Source: a virus | Direction: 5' to 3' (one strand) | Length of the DNA stretch: 32,446 nt | Virus record (IMG/VR): IMGVR_UViG_3300044655_000820 | Span: 1-32,446 of that record | Shown: positions 1 through 9,417 of the stretch, piece by piece | How positions within the stretch are numbered: the stretch's first letter is position 1 | Layout of the letters: the number at the start of each line of letters is the position of its first letter | The notes under the pieces: generated by a model | What the model was told of the DNA's origin: nothing | The model's input: the letters and a program-made list of their open reading frames with translations, nothing else | Database searches by the model: none | Position numbers and translations under genes: made by a program

Positions 1-3000
1 CATGGAGATGTGATTGATTCAATGACAGGTTACTGGAAAGCATTTTTATCATTATGGGATAACCCAGATGATAATTCTTGGGTTAAAAGTTTAAAGAATG
101 TGATTACATATTTAGATGAAATTATATCTAAATTTTTTGGTTTACGTACTGAAGCTGAAAAAGCCAAAGGAATAAAATCTGGTATTGAAGTAAATGTAGA
201 TGAATCAACTGTATCAGGAACTATAAATAGAGCTTTAATTGATAGTGGACGTTGGCTTGCAGAAAAAATGGGAACAGACAAGCTTTTTAAAGAAACACCA
301 AAAGACACTACAGTAGGTCCACTTGAAGCTGAAAAAAATAGAATGGATTTAGAAATAGCTGCAAAAACTGCTCTTGACGAGGGAGTACTTGCAGAAACAA
401 TAGAAGCACATAAATCTAGTTTAGTGGAATTAAATAGAGAAATTGAATTACAAAAGAAAAAAAATAAGTTACTTGAAGCTGATATAGATATGGCTGAAAT
501 TACATCTAAGCGTCTTGAAGAATCTACCATGAATGCACATGATGCAGCTGTTCGTGCAGTAATAACTAGAGAAGCAAAACAACGTGATGTGCTACTTAAT
601 AAAGGCAGTATTGATGAATCTAATAAAATAAATACTTTTGAATTAGCTAAAATACCTATACCACAAGAAAAAGATAAGCTTGCTAGTAAAATGTATTACC
701 AAGATGACCCTAATAAATTAAATCCAAAAGGAATGGATTGGCAAGCTGCTCGTGAATTTATGAAAACTGCAACTGAGTTAGCTGAAAAAGAAGTTACCAA
801 TAAAGAAAATGAAATAGCTAGACAAAAAGCAGAAAAAGAAGCACCCGCTAAAGCTAAACAAGAACTAGCAGACCAATTAGCAATTAAAAAAATATTAGAT
901 AGTACAGCTGAACGTGAACAAGCCATGATTAAATCTAGAGAAAACGCAAATACTAGACGCATGGATGTTGAACATATGAGTACATCTGAATTAGAAAAAC
1001 AATTAACAGTAACTACAAAAATGTCAGATATTCCTATGGAAAATTTGACTATGAAAATTAATGTTAAAGATGAAGATTTAAATGTAATGAGTAATGCTGT
1101 AGAAAGAAGCACTAATAAGATAGGTGCGCTTGTAAGAGCAGCTGCTGATAAATATGGCGTAGACTATAAAAGAATGTTAGCAATGGTTAAAACTGAATCA
1201 GAAGGTTATGCTGATGCAGTTAGCGGTGCTGGAGCAAAAGGCTTTAGTCAACTTATGCCAGCTACAGGTAAGCATTATGGTTTAAAACCAGAAGACTTTT
1301 TTGATGCTGAAAAAAGCCTAGAAGCTATGGGCAAGTATATGAAACATATACAAGAGATGCCACAATTTAAAGATAAACCTGATTTACAAACTGCTGCTTA
1401 TAACAGTGGAGAAAATCTACAGGCTTATAAAGAAGGTCGTATCCCAAGAATAAAAGAAACAGAAAACTATGTGGTTAATGTAACTAAGCTTATTGCAACA
1501 CCTGATGCACTTGATAAGTTCGCTGACCAAGTTGTGAAATATCATGATAAAGCACTTAAACCTATTGTGCAATATGATAAACAACTTGAAGCACAACGTC
1601 CAGTTGGACAGGCTTCCGTTGATGTACAAAGTCCAACTGGACAAGCTACAGCTGAAGGAACAATTGCTGATAAATTAAAAGCAGCAACTGAATATGCTAA
1701 TAAATATAGAGAAGCCTATAAACAAATAAATGCAGAAATGCAAAGTCATCCAAATTTAACTCGTGAAGAAGCTGATGCCTATAATGAATTATTACAAACA
1801 ATAGCCAAAGGTTCAGATACAGCTGAAGCACATTTAAAAACATTACAAGCCGAAGCTGATAAAATATCTGCTAAAATTATAGATATTATTAATAAAAAAG
1901 CAGCAATCACAAATGCCATTTCTTCAGCAGAAAGTTTATCACAATTGAAAGCTGATACAAATGAAACCGTAAATAAAAAGGGATGGGGTGCTATACCAGA
2001 ACTAAAAGCAAAAGCGGAAGAATATACAAAAACAGTATCCGATTTAACGGAACAGAAAGCAAAACTTGAAAGTTTGATTTCTCGTAGTGGTTCACTAGAA
2101 GATAAAAAAGGATGGGCTACTGAACTTAATAATGTGAATAATAATTTAAAAACTGCAGAAGACAGCACTAAGCAATTAGTTTCATCTGTCACATCACTTA
2201 ATGATAAAAAATTGGATAAAGCTACAAATGAAGCTAATAACTTAAAGAGTGCATTGGCTGATGTGAAAATAGATAGAATTGATTTTAGTCCTATTGCAAC
2301 GGCAATTAAACAATTGACAGATTCAATGCAAGGTTCATTTGGTGCTGCTTTTGATAGAATCTCTGCAGGTTTTAGTGGAACAGTATCGGCAGCAAGTGAA
2401 GCATATTCTGGTTTAAATTCTATGTCAGATTCTCGTAAAGAAAAAGAAATGGCTAATCAGAAAGAGCTTGATGGTATATCTGACCCTAAATTAAAAGTAG
2501 ATGCTGAAGCACGATTTGCTAAAGAAAAAATTAAATTTGATTCTGATTATGTGAACGCTACTATTGGTGGTACAGCTAAAATAGCAGGAGCTGCTTCTCA
2601 AATGTTTGCTCAAAATTCAGCTGGTCGTAAAGCTTTGCATGCTATTGAGGTTGGATTACATGGCGTAGAAATGGCAATGTCTATTGCCAAAATTGCCACT
2701 AGTATGGCTGCAGGTGCTGCAAAATTCTTTGAACAATCTGGTTGGGCAGGTTTCGCTGGTGTAGCTGCTATGGTGGCTGTTATGGCTGGATTTGGTATCA
2801 TGGCTATGGGTGGCGGGGGCGGTGGTGTATCTGATACTTCAACTAAAGATACTAAAACAACTGGTACTGTATTAGGTGATAGCGAAACAGCATCAAATTC
2901 AATGGAAAAAGTTATTGATACGTTGAATAGCATTCATGGTAAAGAATATGCAGCATTGCGTGATATTGTTGATAACTTTAAAAATATATCAAAAGCAGTT

Positions 3001-6000
3001 GATGGTACAATTCAATTAGCTGTTCAACAGCACGGTATATTCTCTGGCTCAACAAAAGGTATGAGTGCATCATCAGCAAACCCATTGGGTTCTGGTGGAA
3101 GAATTGCTGGAAGTCTTGGAATATCTGCTGCATCTGGTGCAGCTGGTTTAACTACTACTGTATTAGGTGCAGGGGCTAATGCTCTAATTGGTGCTGGTGC
3201 AACGACAGTTGGTACTGCTGTAGGTGGTGCAGCAACAGGTGCAGCAGGTGCATCTATTTCAACAGGTTTAGCTATGGGTGCATCATCATCTATGGCATCA
3301 ATGGTTGGCGGTTTGGCATTAGGATTGGTAGGTGGTTTAGTTCTCGCTGCGTTGCAATATGGTCTTGGTAAATTACTTGGTATCGGTAAAGTTAAATTTG
3401 AATCTATTGGTTATGGTATAGTTGAAAATGCAACGACTATGATAGTTGGTGGTGCTGAAAAAGCAATCAATGTATTTGATTACACAAAAGTTAAACAAAC
3501 TGTTAAAGGTTGGTTCAGCGATACCGTGAAAATATATGACGTAGTTAATGGAGTTAATAATCAATTATCTGCAGCAATGACAAGTGTATTTAATAATTTT
3601 AATAAAGTAATTGCAGATGTTGGTAAGTCTTTAAATATTGAAGATATTATGGATAAAACATTCACAATACCTAAAATCAAATTATCATTTACTAAATTGA
3701 AATCTGATGAAATATCTAAAAAAATAACAGATGCTTTAAACACAACAATGGATATTATCATTGAACAAGTTACCAATGGCTTCTTAAAACCATTTGCAAA
3801 AATGGGTGAAGGTGCATTAGAAACTTTTGTTCGTATTGCTGGTGAAGTTGCAGTAATAACATCTGTATTTAAAAAATCTGGTTATTCAATGTCTGCATCA
3901 GGTTTAGGTTTAATAACAATGGCAGAAGGACTATTAAGCTTATATGAGTCTTCAGATAAAGCAAACGATGGTCTTAAAAACTTCTTAACTTCTTTTGATT
4001 TATTTATTAAAACAGTGACAACTACTGGTGAAAAATTAGTTATCACTATTGATGATATGGCAACTAGACTTGCTGATATGAAAGCATTGGCTGATAGTCA
4101 GAAATCAAATGTAGCTGCTCCAGCAACATTAGCTTCAACTGATATAATTAAAACAATTAAAACAGCTCAGGAATCTCCATTAAGTGCTTCATATGATTCA
4201 ATGGCTGCTTTAGGTGGTACAAATATAGCCACTCTATTAAAAGGTATTGATAAAATTGTAGTTGGCTATGATGCTAAAAATAAACCTATATTCAGAACAG
4301 ATGCTGCTGGAAAAGAACTTACTATGACTAAAGACGAAAAAGAAGCTCGTCTTTTAGATTTATATGGAATGACATCAACTCAGTTTGGAGCTTCAGATAG
4401 AGGAAAATCAAAAGGTGGTCTTGATATAACAGCAAAAGACCTTAAATCAATGACTGGTGAACAGTTAAAAGGTTCACTAGGTATTGGTACACTTAGTTAC
4501 GAAACGTTACAAAGTAAAGCTAATACAGAAAAAGTAACCATTGATAAAAAAACAGGTGAAACTTTATTAGGAGTTTGGGCAACTGCAGCTAAAGATTTGA
4601 ATGTAGCTAGTGCAGTAGCAACTTCACAAACTTCAACATTAGATACAATAAATAAATTTATAACTAATCCTACTCAACAAACTGCAGGTAGTTTATTGAT
4701 GGGTGATATGAGTGGGTTATCTGACGCTGATTTAAAAGCAATTGCACAAGTTACTTCAGACGCTACAAAAAGTAAAAATCCAGAATTAACAATGTTACTT
4801 TCAGAATTGCCAAAATTAAAACCTGTTGAAATACCATCAGACCCATTAAAAATGACAGCAGCTGTAATGTCACAAGCTAGTAAAGATAATCTTGAAAATG
4901 CTAAAACATTAACAGAAATGTTAAATGTGTTTAAAGATATACTTGTAAAATTACCTAATTTAGATTTAAGTGGTTTACAAAAAGTAGATGGCACATTATT
5001 TAATAAACTTATTGATGGTATGACTTCGGGTACTGGTGGTTATGGTTTAACAGGTGTAGCATCTAAAACTCCACAATTAGCATTAGCTGGTTTAACTACT
5101 GATAAGTTAACTGATGCAATGAAAAAGAATATTTTTGGTGGTGCTGGCGAATTAGTTGGAAAATATCTAACAACAGGTACTGCAAAACAACAAGAGTTTT
5201 GGGGTAATGTTGCTAATCTAATTACAGGTAATGATAAGAATCGTGCTGAGTTAGCTATCATACGTGAAGATGTCGCTACTTATGTAAATACAAAATTCCC
5301 TTCATTTACTGATGAACAAAAATCTTTAATAACAAGACAACTTGATGCATCTCTATCTGTAAAAGACCCTATTACTGCTGTAACAGAAGCTATTAAAACA
5401 ATAACTGGAAAAGACCTTACTACAAAAGATACCGCTGCTATAACAGAAGGTATGTCTAAGGATACGTTAGCTGAAAGAATTAGTGCTATTTCTGATAGTA
5501 TTGCAACTATCTATGGAAAAGAGATTAATGCTACTACTTTAAAAACAGCAATTACTGAAGCAATGACTATACCAGTAGAAGACCAAATTGCAGCAATAAG
5601 TGCGGTGACAACTAAGTACGATACCCAATTAACTGCATCTAATAAGATAACACAAACATTAACTGATTCAGCTGCTACAATTGCAGCAACACTTACTGGA
5701 ATACAAAGAGTTAAAGATACTGCTGAATCAGCAATAAGTAAAGGTACTTCAGCTGATGCTACTAAAAAACGTGTACAGGAAACACAATTATTAGATATTC
5801 AAAATACTAAAGATGTGACTGCAACTTTATTAGCATTAGATACAGCAACTTCAAAAGTAGGAAGTGATTTAGTTGCAGCTTCTATAAAATGGTTAGATAC
5901 TCAAGATAAAGATACACAAGCTAAATTAGGATATTCTGCAAAAATAGTTGATGCTACTGGTAAAGTAACACAAGAAGCTATGTTAAGTGAACGTGCATTA

Positions 6001-9000
6001 AAAGCGTATGACTTTGAATTATCAAATAGTACTACATTATTAAATAATGCTAAAACAGCATTAACCAATTTCCAAAAATCAATTGCTGATTGGGTACAAG
6101 GTATGAAAGTCACTCAAGTTGGAAACACCAAATCACAACTTGATGCAGCAAGTAGAAAGTATGACCAATTATTAATGCAAATTAATAATCCAGCTACATC
6201 TGCTGAAGATAAAAACTTAGCATTGGGTAAGATGACTGGTGCAGCAGATTCAATGGTAACGGCAATTAGAAATTATTATGGCACATCTAAAACAGGTGCT
6301 GATATGACTTCTAAAATAATAGACCAAATGGATTCATTACCAGATTCATTATCTGTACAGGAATTAATGCTTGGCGAGTTACAAAAAATTAAAGACAACA
6401 CAGCAGCACTACCTACATTTGCTGGAATGACAACAAACGTAGATGGAGCTGGTAATAGCAAAAGCATTATTGATACATTATCGAAATCAATTGCAGCAGC
6501 AATGGCAATCGATAAAACTAATCCAACGCTAGCTAATACTGCTACATTAGATGCTAAAGCAAATGTGATGTTTGTTTTACAAAAAGCTACTGTTGGTGCT
6601 ACTGGTGCTGATGCAGTATTTTTAAATAATCTTGTTTCAGCTATCGGTGGCGATAAAGGTTTATCGGCTACTATTGATGCAGTAGTAAATGCTAAGCTTG
6701 GAACAACAACAACTGCAGATGTGCTTAACACATTAAAAACATCTTTTGCTGGATTAGAAGTTGAAATTGAAAAAGTTAAATTGAATCCAACTGAAGCTAA
6801 TATCAAACAGATGCAAGCTGATATTGATAACTTCAAAGTTTTAACTATGAAAATAAATGGTAATGTAGAAGCATTAAAACTCAATCCAGATGACCCTATA
6901 TTGAGAAGACAGTTGCAGGAATCACTAGATGAGATGAATGATTTTACAGCTAAAGTAACTGGTATAGATATTACAAGTACAGCTAAACGTTTAGCAGTTG
7001 GTGATTTAAAATCAACATTTGCTGATAGCACTTTCAAAGTTAATCCGTCTGTTAGTAATGGAAGTATTATTGAAATGATGTCTACATTACGTGAAAAATT
7101 TGCAGCCCTTATTGCTAAAGTAAATGTAACTGATAATCCTGTGGCAACGGCTACTTTAAAAGAAAGCTTTAGAAAATCATTCGGTACTATTGATTCAAAA
7201 GTATTTACTTCTCTTAATCAAGATAGCAAACTAGCAGTATTAAGTGCAATGGATGTTGCATTTGACCATATTGAAGCTACTGTAGACAGCACATTAAATG
7301 AGTCTAAAAAAGCAACTGTATTAACATCACTCAATCGTGCATTTGGTATTATACCTTCAGTAGTTACTGCAAATATAAATGAATCAGCTAGAATCGCAGC
7401 AGTTGAAGCTTTAAAAGTATCGTTTAAAACAATTACCACTGGTATTGCTCCAATGGTTAATGAAGATTTAAAACTCAAAGCACAAGGGATATTAGATAAG
7501 GCTTTTGATACTGTAGAAGCTACTATTAATAGCACTGTTGGTGAAGCTACTAAGAAAACTACATTCAATGCATTAAAAAATGCATTTTCTACAATAACAG
7601 CTTCTATTAGTTCAGATGTTAATGAAACATCACAGGGTCTTGCTTTAACTGCATTAGAAAAAGGATTCAAAGCTGTTAATGCTAATATAGTGAGTGATTT
7701 GGATGATGGTGCAAAATATGCAGTAGCTAATGAACTAAAAACAGCATTTGGTAAAATGACTGATATTATTTCAGTAGAACTAGACCCAAAAACTATGGAC
7801 AAAGCATTGACTGCTATAGATAGAGCTTTTGGTAGTATCGATGTATTAATTTCATCTAATGTTGAGCCAAAAACAAAACAAGCTGCCATAAAAGAAATAA
7901 CAGCTGCATTTGGTACTATCAAAACATTGGTTGAAAGCGATGTTGATGAGGAATCAAAATACAATACTATTGCTGCATTAGAACGTGGATTTGCTACAGT
8001 TGAAGCTGTTGCCTATGCTAGTATCTCACCTGCATCTAAAACAGCAGCAGTTAATAGTTTGAAAAATGCTTTATCTGGAATTCAAGCCTTAATTAATGAT
8101 GTAGCATTGAATCCAACTGATACTAATATCAGACAGCTTAATGATAAGATTAAAAAGTTTGGTAATCTAACTGCACAAGTTGAAACCACTATCAGTGGAA
8201 TAGCGATATCAACTAGTACTGAAGCTCAATTAGCTCGTGATATTTCTGCAATAGATGATTTAATGGCTGATGTTGGTTTAGGTGTTAAGAGTGGTGCAGC
8301 AACTGATTTGAATTCTCAAATAGCTGCTCTAACTAGTGCTATAAAAAATATTAAAGTTACTTTAAAAATTGATTTTGATGCTGTATCTGATGAAGCTGTT
8401 TCAAGAGTTGAGGGTATTCAAGATATATCACAAGACCCAATGGTATTTAAAATTCAAGTTCCACAAATAAGTACAGCTACTGTTGATAATTTAACAAATG
8501 CTCTTAAAGAATCAACAGCTGAAGCTGCTAAAATGATTACAACTTTTGATTCTATGTTATCCAATGCCCAACAAGTTCAATCAGCTATTGATATATTTGC
8601 CAATGGTAATACAATGATTGCTGCTTATATACCTCTTGCTGGTGAAGTTAGAGGTAGAGAAGGTTATCAAAAATTAGCAGACCTTACTGAAATCGAAGCT
8701 CAAATGCAGTTGACTACTACAGAGAAACAAAGACAAACTTATACTGATTTTGGACAAGATAAAATAAAAACAGAAAAGGATGCGTTGAAACTTGGTTCAC
8801 AACTTTATTATGATTTACAAACAGGAAGTAGTAAATATAATATTGCATTGAGTTATGTTGAAGGTTACAACTCAACACATACACCGGATATTCCACAAAA
8901 GGTTCATGTATTAGATGGTGCAAAGAATGAAGAATCGTATGCTGCTGGTGCAGTGTTAGGTAAAAATCCAAAAACAGATGCGAATAATGCATTAGCTGCT

Positions 9001-9417
9001 TATAACAGAGCATTGGCTATTATAAAATCTAGTTCTGATGAATACTATAAATTAATTGGCTATAATCAAGGTGGACAAAGCCCTTCATTCTTCGCAATGG
9101 GTGGTGCATTTACAAATGGCATAGTTAACACACCTACTGCATTTAACATGGGTGTTATGGGTGAAGCTGGTCCAGAAGCTATTATGCCATTAGTGCAAAC
9201 AAGTGGTGGTCTTGGTGTTCGTGCAATGACACCAGCATCTAATGACAATAACAATAATTCTGAAGAAGAATTACGTGAAGTTAAAAAACAAAACCAAATC
9301 TTAATGGCACAAAATGCAATATTGCAAGAAGGGTTCAAACAACTAATTAGTGTTAATACTAAACAAGCTGATAGCCTAGATAATATTGAAACAACAAATC
9401 GGAGAGCTGCTGCATGA
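1..9417 (+). CDS. Tail tape measure protein with SLT lysozyme domain (5' end outside window)
   Basis: The reading frame is open to the first base, so at least 3,138 codons are present and the true start is probably upstream; the GTG at 10 is only the first possible start inside the window. Numbering from that GTG, residues 110-310 are charged and helix-prone. A lytic transglycosylase (SLT, GH23-like) domain lies at about 373-490, with catalytic Glu 396 in TESEG, then GFSQLMPAT, AYNSG and ETENY. Two long hydrophobic Gly/Ala stretches follow at about 878-937 and 1038-1131, as expected for a protein inserted into the host envelope. The C-terminus has the GEAGPEAIMPL motif common in lambda-like tape measures, then a short coiled coil. 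The protein should set tail length and open the cell wall during DNA entry. The Ser/Thr/Ala-rich middle contains several tandem repeats, listed separately. The next gene overlaps by ATGA. Confidence 0.93.
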   Translation, partial: HGDVIDSMTGYWKAFLSLWDNPDDNSWVKSLKNVITYLDEIISKFFGLRTEAEKAKGIKSGIEVNVDESTVSGTINRALIDSGRWLAEKMGTDKLFKETPKDTTVGPLEAEKNRMDLEIAAKTALDEGVLAETIEAHKSSLVELNREIELQKKKNKLLEADIDMAEITSKRLEESTMNAHDAAVRAVITREAKQRDVLLNKGSIDESNKINTFELAKIPIPQEKDKLASKMYYQDDPNKLNPKGMDWQAAREFMKTATELAEKEVTNKENEIARQKAEKEAPAKAKQELADQLAIKKILDSTAEREQAMIKSRENANTRRMDVEHMSTSELEKQLTVTTKMSDIPMENLTMKINVKDEDLNVMSNAVERSTNKIGALVRAAADKYGVDYKRMLAMVKTESEGYADAVSGAGAKGFSQLMPATGKHYGLKPEDFFDAEKSLEAMGKYMKHIQEMPQFKDKPDLQTAAYNSGENLQAYKEGRIPRIKETENYVVNVTKLIATPDALDKFADQVVKYHDKALKPIVQYDKQLEAQRPVGQASVDVQSPTGQATAEGTIADKLKAATEYANKYREAYKQINAEMQSHPNLTREEADAYNELLQTIAKGSDTAEAHLKTLQAEADKISAKIIDIINKKAAITNAISSAESLSQLKADTNETVNKKGWGAIPELKAKAEEYTKTVSDLTEQKAKLESLISRSGSLEDKKGWATELNNVNNNLKTAEDSTKQLVSSVTSLNDKKLDKATNEANNLKSALADVKIDRIDFSPIATAIKQLTDSMQGSFGAAFDRISAGFSGTVSAASEAYSGLNSMSDSRKEKEMANQKELDGISDPKLKVDAEARFAKEKIKFDSDYVNATIGGTAKIAGAASQMFAQNSAGRKALHAIEVGLHGVEMAMSIAKIATSMAAGAAKFFEQSGWAGFAGVAAMVAVMAGFGIMAMGGGGGGVSDTSTKDTKTTGTVLGDSETASNSMEKVIDTLNSIHGKEYAALRDIVDNFKNISKAVDGTIQLAVQQHGIFSGSTKGMSASSANPLGSGGRIAGSLGISAASGAAGLTTTVLGAGANALIGAGATTVGTAVGGAATGAAGASISTGLAMGASSSMASMVGGLALGLVGGLVLAALQYGLGKLLGIGKVKFESIGYGIVENATTMIVGGAEKAINVFDYTKVKQTVKGWFSDTVKIYDVVNGVNNQLSAAMTSVFNNFNKVIADVGKSLNIEDIMDKTFTIPKIKLSFTKLKSDEISKKITDALNTTMDIIIEQVTNGFLKPFAKMGEGALETFVRIAGEVAVITSVFKKSGYSMSASGLGLITMAEGLLSLYESSDKANDGLKNFLTSFDLFIKTVTTTGEKLVITIDDMATRLADMKALADSQKSNVAAPATLASTDIIKTIKTAQESPLSASYDSMAALGGTNIATLLKGIDKIVVGYDAKNKPIFRTDAAGKELTMTKDEKEARLLDLYGMTSTQFGASDRGKSKGGLDITAKDLKSMTGEQLKGSLGIGTLSYETLQSKANTEKVTIDKKTGETLLGVWATAAKDLNVASAVATSQTSTLDTINKFITNPTQQTAGSLLMGDMSGLSDADLKAIAQVTSDATKSKNPELTMLLSELPKLKPVEIPSDPLKMTAAVMSQASKDNLENAKTLTEMLNVFKDILVKLPNLDLSGLQKVDGTLFNKLIDGMTSGTGGYGLTGVASKTPQLALAGLTTDKLTDAMKKNIFGGAGELVGKYLTTGTAKQQEFWGNVANLITGNDKNRAELAIIREDVATYVNTKFPSFTDEQKSLITRQLDASLSVKDPITAVTEAIKTITGKDLTTKDTAAITEGMSKDTLAERISAISDSIATIYGKEINATTLKTAITEAMTIPVEDQIAAISAVTTKYDTQLTASNKITQTLTDSAATIAATLTGIQRVKDTAESAISKGTSADATKKRVQETQLLDIQNTKDVTATLLALDTATSKVGSDLVAASIKWLDTQDKDTQAKLGYSAKIVDATGKVTQEAMLSERALKAYDFELSNSTTLLNNAKTALTNFQKSIADWVQGMKVTQVGNTKSQLDAASRKYDQLLMQINNPATSAEDKNLALGKMTGAADSMVTAIRNYYGTSKTGADMTSKIIDQMDSLPDSLSVQELMLGELQKIKDNTAALPTFAGMTTNVDGAGNSKSIIDTLSKSIAAAMAIDKTNPTLANTATLDAKANVMFVLQKATVGATGADAVFLNNLVSAIGGDKGLSATIDAVVNAKLGTTTTADVLNTLKTSFAGLEVEIEKVKLNPTEANIKQMQADIDNFKVLTMKINGNVEALKLNPDDPILRRQLQESLDEMNDFTAKVTGIDITSTAKRLAVGDLKSTFADSTFKVNPSVSNGSIIEMMSTLREKFAALIAKVNVTDNPVATATLKESFRKSFGTIDSKVFTSLNQDSKLAVLSAMDVAFDHIEATVDSTLNESKKATVLTSLNRAFGIIPSVVTANINESARIAAVEALKVSFKTITTGIAPMVNEDLKLKAQGILDKAFDTVEATINSTVGEATKKTTFNALKNAFSTITASISSDVNETSQGLALTALEKGFKAVNANIVSDLDDGAKYAVANELKTAFGKMTDIISVELDPKTMDKALTAIDRAFGSIDVLISSNVEPKTKQAAIKEITAAFGTIKTLVESDVDEESKYNTIAALERGFATVEAVAYASISPASKTAAVNSLKNALSGIQALINDVALNPTDTNIRQLNDKIKKFGNLTAQVETTISGIAISTSTEAQLARDISAIDDLMADVGLGVKSGAATDLNSQIAALTSAIKNIKVTLKIDFDAVSDEAVSRVEGIQDISQDPMVFKIQVPQISTATVDNLTNALKESTAEAAKMITTFDSMLSNAQQVQSAIDIFANGNTMIAAYIPLAGEVRGREGYQKLADLTEIEAQMQLTTTEKQRQTYTDFGQDKIKTEKDALKLGSQLYYDLQTGSSKYNIALSYVEGYNSTHTPDIPQKVHVLDGAKNEESYAAGAVLGKNPKTDANNALAAYNRALAIIKSSSDEYYKLIGYNQGGQSPSFFAMGGAFTNGIVNTPTAFNMGVMGEAGPEAIMPLVQTSGGLGVRAMTPASNDNNNNSEEELREVKKQNQILMAQNAILQEGFKQLISVNTKQADSLDNIETTNRRAAA
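5371..5694 (+). repeat. 108-bp (36-residue) tandem repeats inside tape measure gene
   Basis: Three successive units begin at 5371, 5479 and 5587, exactly 108 bp apart. Units one and two share the protein pattern I-x-A-V/I, then T-I-x-G-K-D/E-L/I, then A-I-T-E-x-M. The third unit keeps the first part and then drifts. The spacing without indels is read directly from the codons; the duplication history is inferred. Confidence 0.6.
7168..8058 (+). repeat. Eleven 81-bp (27-residue) tandem repeats inside tape measure gene
   Basis: Units start at 7168, 7249, 7330, 7411, 7492, 7573, 7654, 7735, 7816, 7897 and 7978, always 81 bp apart with no insertion or deletion. A decayed twelfth unit begins at 8059. 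The shared protein pattern is L-x-x-A-F-x-T-I, then a hydrophobic strand-like or helical stretch, then S-x-V-N-E-x-S-K-x-x-A. DNA identity between units is low, so the array is old but its length is conserved. Each unit probably forms a helical hairpin or helix turn in the extended tape measure. Near-identical LNPT-type segments flank it at 6781, 6880 and 8107. Confidence 0.85.

Noticed and set aside
6276-7964. Long open frames on the - strand opposite the tape measure (253 and 248 codons)
   Set aside because: They mirror a repetitive, A/T-rich coding sequence, lack ribosome sites, and the + strand frame has clear tape measure motifs.
7168-8058. Regular 81-bp repeats considered as a CRISPR array
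   Set aside because: Units are diverged, wholly coding, and lack identical repeats with unique spacers.
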